64,000 nucleotides of DNA from Cytophagaceae bacterium ABcell3 (GCA_030913385.1 CP133159.1:4815001-4879000), one strand, 5' to 3'. Positions 26,086-33,704 are shown, counted from the first letter of the stretch. The notes: generated by a model not told the origin, from the sequence alone. Translations and numbers: made by a program.

Positions 26086-26178
26086 GTCTCAAGCAGGACT
26101 CGAACCTACAAATGATGGTTAAAAGTCTTTGCTCCTTGTTTAAATGCCGCCATGTTTTGCCCGTTAAACTATTGAGAC
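26086..26178 (-). ncRNA. tRNA-like RNA without a normal anticodon arm
   Basis: 93 bases with a perfect 7-bp acceptor stem (GTCTCAA/TTGAGAC), a D-arm-like GTTTAACGGGCAAAAC and a proper T-arm GTAGGTTCGAGTCCTGC. The 43 bases between them do not form a usual anticodon stem. They contain AACAAGGAGC, complementary to GCTCCTTGTT in the transcript downstream of the tRNA end, and a CTTTTAA like a lysine anticodon loop but with unpaired flanks. CCA is not encoded. It is unlikely to decode; a tRNA mimic or decoy is more likely. It lies in cassette c2, upstream of a nuclease-like gene. Confidence 0.65.
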
Positions 26179-26254
26179 ATCTAAAAATATTTTTCCTAAA
26201 TATATGCATTTTTCTCTTTTGAGCTCTTGTTGGCACTCTATTTATTTTTATATC

Positions 26255-26382
26255 CGCTAACGTCAGGCTATGAGAGGCCGCAGTTTATGTACGCCAACCT
26301 CGAAGCCTTGTAAAGCTTAAATATAACGAATAACAGAGAAATATCAACGATTACCTGCGGTCTCTTATAGCTATTGTTGGGG
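26255..26382 (-). repeat. attC-like site 21 (of gene-less cassette c1)
   Basis: Same type as site 5; boxes CGCTAAC and GTTGGGG. It is the palindrome nearest the recombinase. Confidence 0.85.
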
Positions 26383-26831
26383 GCTGTAGTATATTGACAA
26401 AGCTCTTCAGCTGGTGGCTATCGGTGTTTTAACAGCTTTCTTTCCGGTTGGTTAACACCTGACGGCAAGAGCATTTTAGAATCACAGCTTTTGTGGTTCT
26501 GTTTAGTCAACTCTTATTCAATCTCTTATCTTCACATACCAAAAACCCGTTCAGGTTAGATAGTTAAAGAAAGTATAGATATTAGGTTTAAGCTATTCTC
26601 CTGTTAAAAAGATATCTCTTTATTTTTTAACTTTTAACAGCTTTCCTGTTGGCGGTGCAGTATCATATTAATGAGCAGCTGCGTTTTGCCGCGACGAAAG
26701 AAAATCCGTTTCGGCGCCGTAACTATAAGTTAGTAAAGGAATCGTATTTTATCCTGCGATAGCTTACCAACCTGCCCCTTTTTAGGAACATGGTTTTATA
26801 GCAGATATGCCTGAGATTCGCAATCTATAGC
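26383..26831 (-). repeat. Gene-less repeat cassette body, copy 7 (c1, first cassette)
   Basis: Second subtype, close to copies 3 and 6 with a few private changes (GAGCATTTTAG, AAGCTATTCTC). It occupies the first position next to the recombinase, where the most recent insertion is expected. Confidence 0.8.
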
Positions 26832-26868
26832 CCCCAACTTGCGGATAGGCGCATGTTATTGCGCCTAT
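26832..26868 (-). promoter_or_regulatory. Candidate attI-like junction and hairpin
   Basis: The box CCCCAAC (26832-26838) ends cassette c1 and is followed by non-cassette DNA TTGCGG. A perfect 9-bp hairpin ATAGGCGCA/TGCGCCTAT with a six-base loop (26845-26868) overlaps the recombinase stop codon. On the cassette strand the loop holds ATAAC, which with the GTT box 16 bases on resembles a simple attI core pair. It has no T-run, so a terminator role is less likely. Confidence 0.5.
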
Positions 26869-28343
26869 TTCCCTTTTGGTTTCCTTTTAGTCTTCAATAT
26901 ATGCTTTAAGTTCGATAAATTCAAATCATCTGCCGGACTTTTTATGCCTTTAATGTACCTTGTACTTACGTGGGTGTATAGCTCAGTTGTTTTACTACTA
27001 TTGTGACCCAATAATTCTTGGATGTACCTTATATCTGTTCCATTTTCTAACAGATGGGTGGCAAATGAGTGTCTCAACCAATGCAAGGTAGCATCTTGAG
27101 GAAGCCCTGCGTCCAGGCAGGCGTTTTTAAAGACCGATTGTAGGCTCTTTTTTGAATATTGTCCTCCAAATTGCCCTTCAAAAAGATAGTGTGATGGTTT
27201 GTAGGCTTTATAGTAAGCTCTAAGCAGATCCAGGTTTTGCTTAGAAAGTAAAGTAATACGATCTTTTGCTCCTTTGCCCTTTTCTATCATCAGATACCCT
27301 TGTTCTTTATTTATGTCACAGATTTTTAGGTTTAGCAACTCACCTGCCCGCAAACCGGAAGCATATACCAGCGTAAGCATACAAAGATGTTTTATATTCT
27401 TACACTTGGAAAGAATCCTCTGTATCTCTTCTTTAGAAAATGTTTTCGGTAATCTGATTTCTTTTTGTGGCCGGGTTACGGCCAAACATACATCTGTTCT
27501 TTTCAGAACTTCTCTATAATAAAAATTGATGGCGTTAATCATCACATGAACACTAGATGTTCCATACTTCCTAACTGTACTACAAGCTAATACATAGCTG
27601 TTTATTTCTTCAAAGTGCAGGTCGTCGACTTTTTTGCTTTTATTTTGCCAGTAAAAACAAAACCTGTAAAAGTTATTATAGTAAGAACTAATGGTTTTAT
27701 CGCTATAATTTCTGGCCTTCAATGTTTTAAGATAGTCCTCAGGAATATGTATCCGATCTTTGTACGATTGAGTCCAAAATTGCTCTTTAAGTATTAGACT
27801 TTGTATGGACATATTCTGGTGTATGAAAAAATAAACCGTTCCTTGCACACACCTTAGCAGGCGGTAAAGTAGTTTTTCGTCCGCAAGCATATATAATGCA
27901 CTCATCTTCCGATGATACTTAACAAAATCAATGTTTTTTAAGTACTTCTTTAACTCCATAATTCGCTCTGAGGTTAACATATACATAAGCTGCCCCTCAA
28001 TTTCAGCTTTTCTTACAGTCGCTTTAAAAAAAGGTCGAATGGTGGGTATCTCAAAGTATTCGTCTCTGATACAAGAGCCATCATGTTGATTTGCTTTGCT
28101 AACAGCCTCTTTTTTCAAATACACCCTATCTAAAACTATTCTATTTCCAAAATTAAGTTCTATAGAGTCCGGGTAAAGCTCATCTGCAGGAGAAATAAGG
28201 CACTTTAAATCATGATTATAGGCTATGCCGTCTAAAGAAAGGATTTCTTTAAAAAGTTTTACATCTCTTTTAAAATGGTAAGTATAGTACGGATGCCCAT
28301 TTAGAATAACCTTGTTTTGTTTAATCGTAGTCCTGGTAAACAT
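26865..28343 (-). CDS. Tyrosine recombinase with long N-terminal extension, probable cassette integrase
   Basis: This 492-residue protein has an unrecognised extension at residues 1-190, a SAM-like core-binding domain at about 200-290 (LKARNYSDKTISSYYNNF) and a catalytic domain from about 300. Catalytic residues are Arg332 (SGLRAGE), Lys near 357 (KGKGAKDR), His421/Arg424 (LHWLRHSFATHLLE), His447 (LGHNSSKTTELYTH) and Tyr456. It ends KGIKSPADDL, as in many IntI and XerC relatives. The extra IntI segment, expected between KDR and the HxxR motif, is missing: only about 60 residues separate them. It lies directly upstream of the cassette array on the same strand, so it is the best candidate to move the cassettes, but this is inferred from position. 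Confidence 0.88.
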   Translation of the reverse strand: MFTRTTIKQNKVILNGHPYYTYHFKRDVKLFKEILSLDGIAYNHDLKCLISPADELYPDSIELNFGNRIVLDRVYLKKEAVSKANQHDGSCIRDEYFEIPTIRPFFKATVRKAEIEGQLMYMLTSERIMELKKYLKNIDFVKYHRKMSALYMLADEKLLYRLLRCVQGTVYFFIHQNMSIQSLILKEQFWTQSYKDRIHIPEDYLKTLKARNYSDKTISSYYNNFYRFCFYWQNKSKKVDDLHFEEINSYVLACSTVRKYGTSSVHVMINAINFYYREVLKRTDVCLAVTRPQKEIRLPKTFSKEEIQRILSKCKNIKHLCMLTLVYASGLRAGELLNLKICDINKEQGYLMIEKGKGAKDRITLLSKQNLDLLRAYYKAYKPSHYLFEGQFGGQYSKKSLQSVFKNACLDAGLPQDATLHWLRHSFATHLLENGTDIRYIQELLGHNSSKTTELYTHVSTRYIKGIKSPADDLNLSNLKHILKTKRKPKGK

Positions 28344-28409
28344 AATCTTCTTATTTTTTGATTAGAATATGAATATCAGGACTTTTACTTGACTATTCGT
28401 GTTATTATC

Positions 28410-28441
28410 CGTATATATACGTTTATATTCGTATCTATACG
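28410..28441. promoter_or_regulatory. Paired palindromic operators between recombinase and zinc-ribbon gene
   Basis: CGTATATATACG (28410-28421, perfect dyad) and CGTATCTATACG (28430-28441, one central mismatch) are two copies 20 bases apart, two helical turns, just before the start at 28451 in the divergent intergenic region. The spacing suggests cooperative binding of a dimeric regulator to control one or both genes. The regulator is unknown. Confidence 0.6.
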
Positions 28442-28450
28442 TATAATAAT

Positions 28451-28831
28451 ATGGAAGATAAAGTTTGTCTGCAGTGTAATCAAAAATTTACAGGGAGATT
28501 TGATAAAAAGTTTTGTACAGATCAATGCAGGGCATCATACCACAACAGCGAAAGACGCAACCACGAAAAAACCATTGTTGAGACTAACCAAGTACTCAGA
28601 AGAAACAGAACGATCCTCAAAAAATTAAATCCTATTGGAAAAACTACTGTACGAATCCAGCATTTGAAAGAATATGACTTTGACTTCGGCTTTTTTACTA
28701 ATATTTACAAAACCTCTTCAGGAAACATCTACTACTGCTGCTATGAATATGCTTATATGCTCCTTGAGGGCAAAGAAAAGGCTGTAATCATCAACCGCCA
28801 AAACTACATGAACAACTGGACACCGGTATAA
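28451..28831 (+). CDS. Small zinc-ribbon protein divergent from the recombinase
   Basis: This 126-residue protein has an N-terminal Cys4 knuckle, CLQCNQKF...FCTDQCRASYHN (residues 5-29), followed by a basic helix and a beta-rich C-terminal part (residues about 70-120). Small DNA-binding zinc-ribbon proteins of this type accompany mobile elements in Bacteroidota. It could be the regulator acting on the palindromes in its own promoter or an accessory factor for recombination; neither is proven. Confidence 0.7.
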   Translation: MEDKVCLQCNQKFTGRFDKKFCTDQCRASYHNSERRNHEKTIVETNQVLRRNRTILKKLNPIGKTTVRIQHLKEYDFDFGFFTNIYKTSSGNIYYCCYEYAYMLLEGKEKAVIINRQNYMNNWTPV

Positions 28832-29930
28832 AAAATGGCTAGGCAAAAAAGCTTTACAAAGGTTTCTAAGGGAACCTTGTATTGTCTGAATCGGGACTTT
28901 CTTCCTGGCACCCTGGTGTAGCGAAGGTACTGCCAGACAACACCTCTTACCTTTAGATAGGGCTCAGACTGACCGCATTCGCCCATAAGCAAACAGATGC
29001 TTCGTGCCTCAGCATGACAACTATTCTCCTGTTATTCCTTTAGGAATCTTTTCATGTCATGGGAGGAGGAAAAAGCTCTTTTACTACTGAGGTTAAAAGT
29101 AGCAGAAAAATTAACTTCAGCCTTTACCGAGGCCAACCAGCTTAATCCTTCTTTACTGCTAGAGTCAAACAAGTTCCTCAGGAGGGCGATGTTGTTTAGA
29201 ATCCCGAAAAGGGAAATGGTATCACTTTTTCACCTATTAAAGTGTTTCCTATTGCGCCCCTTCGGTGCTTTAGGTAGGTTGTTGTCTAGCACAATGGGCT
29301 GTTACCCATTGTTTTATATTTCGCACCGTTGGTGCTAATTGCCTATAAATACAAGATGCGTTTTTTTGCTGTAGACCCTAGATGTTGCCCGTCATTTATT
29401 AACGGAAATGCTGGGTATACTCCTATGTCGGAAGCTTGTTGGTGAAAACACCAACAAGTGGGGGGAGTTTCTCCGGAGGGTGAGGTTGTTTAGAATCCCG
29501 AAAAGGGAAATGGTATCACTTTTTCACCTATTAAAGTGTTTCCTATTGCGCCCCTTTGGGGCTTTAGGCAGGTTGTGGTCTAGCACAATGGACTGTTACC
29601 CATTGTTTTATATTTCGCACCGTTGGTGCTAATTGCCTATAAATACAAGATGCGTTTTTTTGCTGTAGACCCTAGATGTTGCCCGTCATTTATAAATTGA
29701 AATGCTGGGGGTACTCCTATGTCGGAAGCATGTTGGTGAAAACACCAACAAGTGGGGATGGAAGTATTACGAAAATCTCCATTAGAGATTTTTAGCGATG
29801 GGCCGGCCTGTAAAGAGACCTCCTGGTAGCCTCGGGATACGGTGGTGTGAGAGACCTGCCTGCTGGCAAAGACAGGGTCGCACTCTGCCAGTTTTCTAGC
29901 TGGCAAAGCCGTCTACTCATTGGGGTGTCG
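28832..29930. other. Non-coding stretch with remnants and a tandem duplication
   Basis: About 1.1 kb with no credible gene. Small open frames in it repeat with the duplication (a 49-residue segment starting MLFRIPKREMV-like appears twice), which argues against real coding. The left third has no recognised feature; the middle is a 294-base duplication listed separately. Confidence 0.6.
29185..29758. repeat. 294-base tandem duplication
   Basis: Two near-identical units (about 29185-29460 and 29479-29758) begin GTTGTTTAGAATCCCGAAAAG and end with the hairpin GTTGGTGAAAACACCAAC. Differences are few (TTCGGTGC against TTTGGGGC, for example), so the event is recent. The hairpin occurs a third time at 31227-31244, so it is an independent interspersed element. 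Confidence 0.8.
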
Positions 29931-30773
29931 TTATTTTTTATCCTTTTTTATGTCTTTTAAAATCTTCTTCTCCGTGCTATCTATTCTTCTTTGAACTTTC
30001 TTTACATCTTCTGAAGGGAGGAGATTTTCAGGTTTTACTCCACGTTTTAAAAGCATTTTACGGATTTCCTTATTATTATCAATATGTTCTTTGCTGATTG
30101 CTTGATCGCCTGACAAGTCTTTGTCCACGACATTATGGCTTGTCAATTCAGTAGCAAAATCTTTTGCCTTTATCATTAGAGTTGGAAGAAAATCAGCAAG
30201 TGGTCTGTTTGTTGGGACACCAAGTTTGTTTTTCATAAATTGAGTTGATTTGCCACCGTATAAAGCTTGGTCTCCCTTAGAGCGAATTATTGCGAAACTT
30301 CTATTGTCAACCCCCCTTTCATAAATAATTCCTGAAAGTTTCTTTTCTGATTTAGAGAGCTTCTCACGAGCATTTACTCGAGCAATGTCAAGAAGCCTTT
30401 GCTCGATCAACTCCTGTTTTCTGGTTTGAACAGCAAAATAGGTTTGCGCAAAGGCTATTTCTGGTTTAGAGGCGTCACCATTTTGTGCAACTAAATAGCA
30501 AGCATACCTTGTCAAAGCCACGTCTTGAACTTCTCTATGTCCACCTTTTCCAATTTCTATCATTTTGGTGACACCAACGAAATGATCCGATTCCTTTTCC
30601 CCTGAGTTCTCACAAGACTTAACCGCTTTCTGTATTGTATTTGTAAAATTTCGCCAATCTGAATAGCCTAAAATTTCTTGTAACTCTCTGCCACTCCAAC
30701 ATTCAAGCCCGTCAAGATCGTAACAGGCGTCTTCAAATTTTTCAAATAATTCAGTGATTAATTCTTTCTTCAT
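29931..30773 (-). CDS. dinD: DNA-damage-inducible protein D family (DinD)
   Basis: This 280-residue protein is of normal family length. It starts with a BRO-N-like segment (FEDACYDLDGLECWSGRELQEILGYSDWRNF), followed by the DinD signature ALTRYACYLVAQNGDASKPEIAFAQTYFAVQTRKQEL and ALYGGKSTQFMKNKLGVP. E. coli DinD is SOS-induced and inhibits RecA filaments. No SOS box was identified here. It lies between the integron-like region and the core genome. Confidence 0.9.
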   Translation of the reverse strand: MKKELITELFEKFEDACYDLDGLECWSGRELQEILGYSDWRNFTNTIQKAVKSCENSGEKESDHFVGVTKMIEIGKGGHREVQDVALTRYACYLVAQNGDASKPEIAFAQTYFAVQTRKQELIEQRLLDIARVNAREKLSKSEKKLSGIIYERGVDNRSFAIIRSKGDQALYGGKSTQFMKNKLGVPTNRPLADFLPTLMIKAKDFATELTSHNVVDKDLSGDQAISKEHIDNNKEIRKMLLKRGVKPENLLPSEDVKKVQRRIDSTEKKILKDIKKDKK

Positions 30774-31254
30774 GCTGTAAATTTAGTTCGTTTTAATGCA
30801 CGTCAACGAATGATTATGCATCCCAAAAAATTCAGGATACATCTACTTTATAATTTTTTTATTCAAAAACAGCAAATAGCTGACATTCAACAATAAATTC
30901 CTTTTTAACATTTATAAATGCTTGCTAACGCTAAATACAGATATTAAATTATCTAAAAAAAACCGTAGTTTCAAAGGGTTTATTTGATTATCCAAAATAT
31001 TGTTAGGTGTGGCACACTCATCAAGCCTTACAAGTACATCAATCCAATTGATAGTAGCAAAAGACACGAAGTGAAGCTGGAGATGATCATGAAATACCTA
31101 CTCCCTGTCCATTAGCTAAAAAATGTTAACCAAAAGTATACCCGAAAAAAAACATAGCACAAGCTACAAGCTTGCATCATTTTAGGCCGAAGATACGCTA
31201 ATGCTAATTTTTGACAGGCAGCCAGTTGGTGAAAACACCAACAAGTGGAAGCAT
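30774..31254. other. Non-coding spacer before tRNA-Arg
   Basis: About 480 AT-rich bases without a gene. A TGCTAAC box at 30923 and a GTTAGGT box at 31002 could be a decayed attC, but the arms pair poorly. A third copy of the GTTGGTGAAAACACCAAC hairpin lies at 31227-31244. Confidence 0.5.
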
Positions 31255-31290
31255 AAAAAAAGCGTTTAGAGATTACCCTAAACGCTTTTT
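31255..31290. terminator. Bidirectional terminator after tRNA-Arg
   Basis: AAAAGCGTTTAG pairs with CTAAACGCTTTT around a short loop. It lies just downstream of the minus-strand tRNA-Arg and has the U-run in that direction. Confidence 0.8.
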
Positions 31291-31294
31291 CTTG

Positions 31295-31368
31295 TGCACT
31301 CGTAGGGAGTCGAACCCCAAACCTTCTGATCCGTAGTCAGATGCTCTATCCAATTGAGCTACGAGTGC
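31295..31368 (-). tRNA. tRNA-Arg (anticodon ACG)
   Basis: 74 bases with a complete cloverleaf: acceptor GCACTCG/CGAGTGC, D-arm GCTCAATTGGATAGAGC, anticodon arm CTGACTACGGATCAG with ACG, and T-arm GGGGTTCGACTCCC. A34 is presumably edited to inosine. CCA is not encoded. The tRNA marks the border of the accessory region, though no direct repeat of its 3' end was found. Confidence 0.95.
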
Positions 31369-31505
31369 TAATATCTACCTTCCCTTCATTCAACTAGGTT
31401 GCAAATTAAATACTTTATTATGTATTTTAAAAGCAAAATGGGATTTTTTACCAAATTAAACATTTGCCGAAGTTTCAGGTTCTATACAGTAAGTTTTTTC
31501 TAATT

Positions 31506-32234
31506 ATGAACAAGTCTTTAGCGTTTTTACTGATATCTTTTTTTTACACCTTTCAATTATTTGCTGACATAAGCAGTAGGAAAGATACCGCAGACCAACC
31601 GTTAAACCTTGATCTGCTAGAACCACGACATAGCGCATGGAAAGGGTTAATGATAGACAAAGGTTTTGCCTACCTTCAAGGGGCGCCCTCTGTGTTGCAA
31701 ACCCGCTGGTACCGTCCGGCCAATCTAAATATTTACTACTACCACCGTATTGAGCTCGGAAGCGAAAAGCTGACCTTGAACCCAGGTATAGGATTGGCTT
31801 TTGACAACTACTTTTTCGAGGACAATGTAAGACTAGAAACCTTAGGAGACGAGGTGGTTGCTTACGAAGAAGATATCGAAGGCATTACATACAGGCGGTC
31901 TAAGTTGAATGCAAACTATATAGATATTCCTGTAGAAATAAGGTTTAAGAGCAGTACCATCAACAGAAAAGCTTTTAAATTAGGCCTTGGGGTAAAAGCA
32001 GGTGTCATGTTCGATGCCAAAACTAAGTTCGTATACAGCACCGAAGACAGAAGAATTAGAGAACAGCAAAAGCACCACCATCATGTAAACCGGTTTAGGT
32101 TTGGCCTAACGGGGCGAATCGGATATGGAAAACTCTTGTTTTACGGTTACTATGGCCTCAACAACCTCTTTAGAGATGGCACAGCACCAGAAATGCGTCC
32201 TGTAATGTTTGGACTCAGCCTTTCGTTTTTTTAG
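31506..32234 (+). CDS. Hypothetical outer-membrane beta-barrel-like protein
   Basis: The start at MNKSLAFLLISFFYTFQLFA (31506) is preferred because it yields a signal peptide; an in-frame ATG at 31464 gives 14 extra residues. The 242-residue protein shows alternating strands (LNIYYYHRIELGSEKLTLNPGIGLAF, FRFGLTGRIGYGKLLFYGYYGL) and ends FGLSLSFF with a terminal aromatic, as in outer-membrane barrels. The specific function is unknown. Confidence 0.75.
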   Translation: MNKSLAFLLISFFYTFQLFADISSRKDTADQPLNLDLLEPRHSAWKGLMIDKGFAYLQGAPSVLQTRWYRPANLNIYYYHRIELGSEKLTLNPGIGLAFDNYFFEDNVRLETLGDEVVAYEEDIEGITYRRSKLNANYIDIPVEIRFKSSTINRKAFKLGLGVKAGVMFDAKTKFVYSTEDRRIREQQKHHHHVNRFRFGLTGRIGYGKLLFYGYYGLNNLFRDGTAPEMRPVMFGLSLSFF

Positions 32235-32249
32235 GGAAGAAAGGCTTTT

Positions 32250-33026
32250 TTATTTTCCTTGATAGTTGGGCATCCTTTTTTCAATAAAGGCATTTACACC
32301 TTCCCGAAAATCTTCCGTTGCCCCAGCTATATCCTGGGCTTTTGCCTCTATTTCCAGAACCTCCTCTAGCGATGGGCTAGCACTTTGACGAAGGTTACTT
32401 TTCATTAACCCTAAAGCTACTCCAGGCCCTTTAGAAAGACAATGGCTCATTTCGTCAGCTGTTACATCAAGATCATTTTCTGGCACCACTTGGTTAACGA
32501 GGTTCAGATCCAAGGCTTCTTTAGCGCTTAAAGTTTTACCTGTAGCAAAAATCTCGTAGGCTTTATTGTACCCAACTTTTTCTTTTACGAACCATGTAGC
32601 CCCACAATCAGGGACAAGGCCAATTTTCATAAAAGAAAAAGCTATTCCAGCATTTTCGGAGGCAATAATCATGTCACAAGCCAATAAAAGTGAAGCACCG
32701 GCGCCGGCGGCCATACCTTTAAGTTTGCCAATTACAGGTATAGGCAGTTTGTGCAAACCAAGTATAACGGGATGAAAATATTTGTCCAGTATATCAGAAG
32801 GCTTGTCCAAGTTGCCCGAAAAGGCTTTTAAGTCAAGTCCGCTACAAAAACCTTTTCCACTGCCAGACAAGCAAACAGCTTTAATGTCTTTATTTGAAGC
32901 TATGGACTGAATGCATTCCTGAAGCTCCAGCGAGAGCGCCGGATCAAGAGCATTGACTACCTCTGGCCTGTTTAAAGTCAAGAAAGCTACATTTTCATCA
33001 ACCTGATATACTACTTTATTTGCCAT
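32250..33026 (-). CDS. Enoyl-CoA hydratase/isomerase family protein
   Basis: This 258-residue crotonase-fold protein has the oxyanion-hole segments GSGKGFCSGLDLKAFSG (residues about 56-72) and KGMAAGAGASLLLACDMIIAS (about 103-123). It acts on acyl-CoA thioesters. The length and second segment resemble PaaG/PaaB-type isomerases, but the exact reaction cannot be assigned. The stop of the PAP2-like gene lies 4 bases upstream, so the two and rpoN form a probable operon. Confidence 0.88.
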   Translation of the reverse strand: MANKVVYQVDENVAFLTLNRPEVVNALDPALSLELQECIQSIASNKDIKAVCLSGSGKGFCSGLDLKAFSGNLDKPSDILDKYFHPVILGLHKLPIPVIGKLKGMAAGAGASLLLACDMIIASENAGIAFSFMKIGLVPDCGATWFVKEKVGYNKAYEIFATGKTLSAKEALDLNLVNQVVPENDLDVTADEMSHCLSKGPGVALGLMKSNLRQSASPSLEEVLEIEAKAQDIAGATEDFREGVNAFIEKRMPNYQGK

Positions 33027-33029
33027 AGA

Positions 33030-33704
33030 TTATATAAAATAAATTAAGCCCAACGAACCAACGCCCGATACAAATCCTAACACAGCGCCCCATAAAACTT
33101 GGGCAGGTGTGTGTGCATTAAGGTATAGCCTGGCAGACAGAAGCGCTCCTGAAAGCAATATGATAATCACGAGAGGATAAAGCAATGCATTTTCTTTATA
33201 CATCCAGGTGAGGGCCATCAAGAAACCGATCACTCCATTGATGCCCACTGCATGGGCGCTGATTTTCCAAAAGTAAGAAACTACGGCAGTTATAAAAGTC
33301 GAGGCGGTAATACCAGCCATAATGAGCAGAATAACCGTATTCAAGGAGCTAAACAGGTAATAGGTGACTACCAGATAGAAAATACTTGTAAAGAAGAAAG
33401 GCATAAACCGCTCTTTTGCCTTGCTCATCTGAAGGTTACCCAAAGAAAACTCCTTTTTAGAAACCACAAGCATGGCCAAAATCATGAGGAAAGGCATTAC
33501 AAATGTGGAAAGAAAAATCAAGAACAGCACACTCATTCTTCCTTCATTGCTCAAAGGGTTCATGATGTCGGGTACTTGAAAAGCGATAATGCCAAACAAA
33601 GCCGTGGGCATGAGCAATGGGTGAAGCGCAATGGATAATATCCAAGACAAAACTCGGTAAAACAGCAAGCGATTTTTTATTGTTCTATATTCAGACTTAT
33701 GCAC
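33030..33704 (-). CDS. PAP2-related integral membrane protein
   Basis: This 224-residue protein has about six transmembrane helices. KISAHAVGINGVIG (about residues 147-160) and SARLYLNAHTPAQVLWGAVLGF (about 190-211) correspond to the second and third phosphatase motifs (SxH and SRxxxxxHTxxQ). The first Lys/Arg motif is not clear. A lipid-phosphate phosphatase role is plausible. Its start overlaps the rpoN stop by one base. Confidence 0.75.
   Translation of the reverse strand: MHKSEYRTIKNRLLFYRVLSWILSIALHPLLMPTALFGIIAFQVPDIMNPLSNEGRMSVLFLIFLSTFVMPFLMILAMLVVSKKEFSLGNLQMSKAKERFMPFFFTSIFYLVVTYYLFSSLNTVILLIMAGITASTFITAVVSYFWKISAHAVGINGVIGFLMALTWMYKENALLYPLVIIILLSGALLSARLYLNAHTPAQVLWGAVLGFVSGVGSLGLIYFI

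Larger units (their letters stand above)
1..28343. mobile_element. Integron-like cassette array with a reversed tyrosine recombinase
   Basis: Twenty-one attC-like palindromes divide this stretch into 21 cassettes that end at a tyrosine recombinase gene. The left end is cut by the window. In every cassette the bases after the left palindrome are complementary to the bases before the right one, for example GTTGTGCGG with CCGCACAAC around the restriction operon. Cargo genes are on the minus strand with stop codons against their palindrome, and most start codons are only 13-35 bases from the other boundary. Those are known integron cassette properties. The recombinase points the same way as the cargo, the arrangement known from the Treponema denticola integron. 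It has no visible IntI insertion, so calling this an integron is inference from the array, not from the enzyme. Confidence 0.85.

Noticed and set aside
26086-26178. Annotating the RNA as a functional tRNA-Lys from its CTTTTAA
   Set aside because: The bases around CTTTTAA do not form a five-pair anticodon stem, and the region is too long for a standard arm.
26865-28343. Calling the recombinase IntI outright
   Set aside because: The C-terminus is IntI-like, but the extra segment between the KDR and HxxR motifs is absent and the N-terminal extension is foreign to IntI.
29054-29632. Two similar small ORFs in the duplicated region
   Set aside because: They share 49 residues only because the DNA is duplicated; there is no start context or domain.
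30923-31008. Possible further attC between dinD and tRNA-Arg
   Set aside because: It has TGCTAAC and GTTAGGT boxes, but the arms pair poorly and the flanks are not complementary to any neighbour; kept only as a possible relic.
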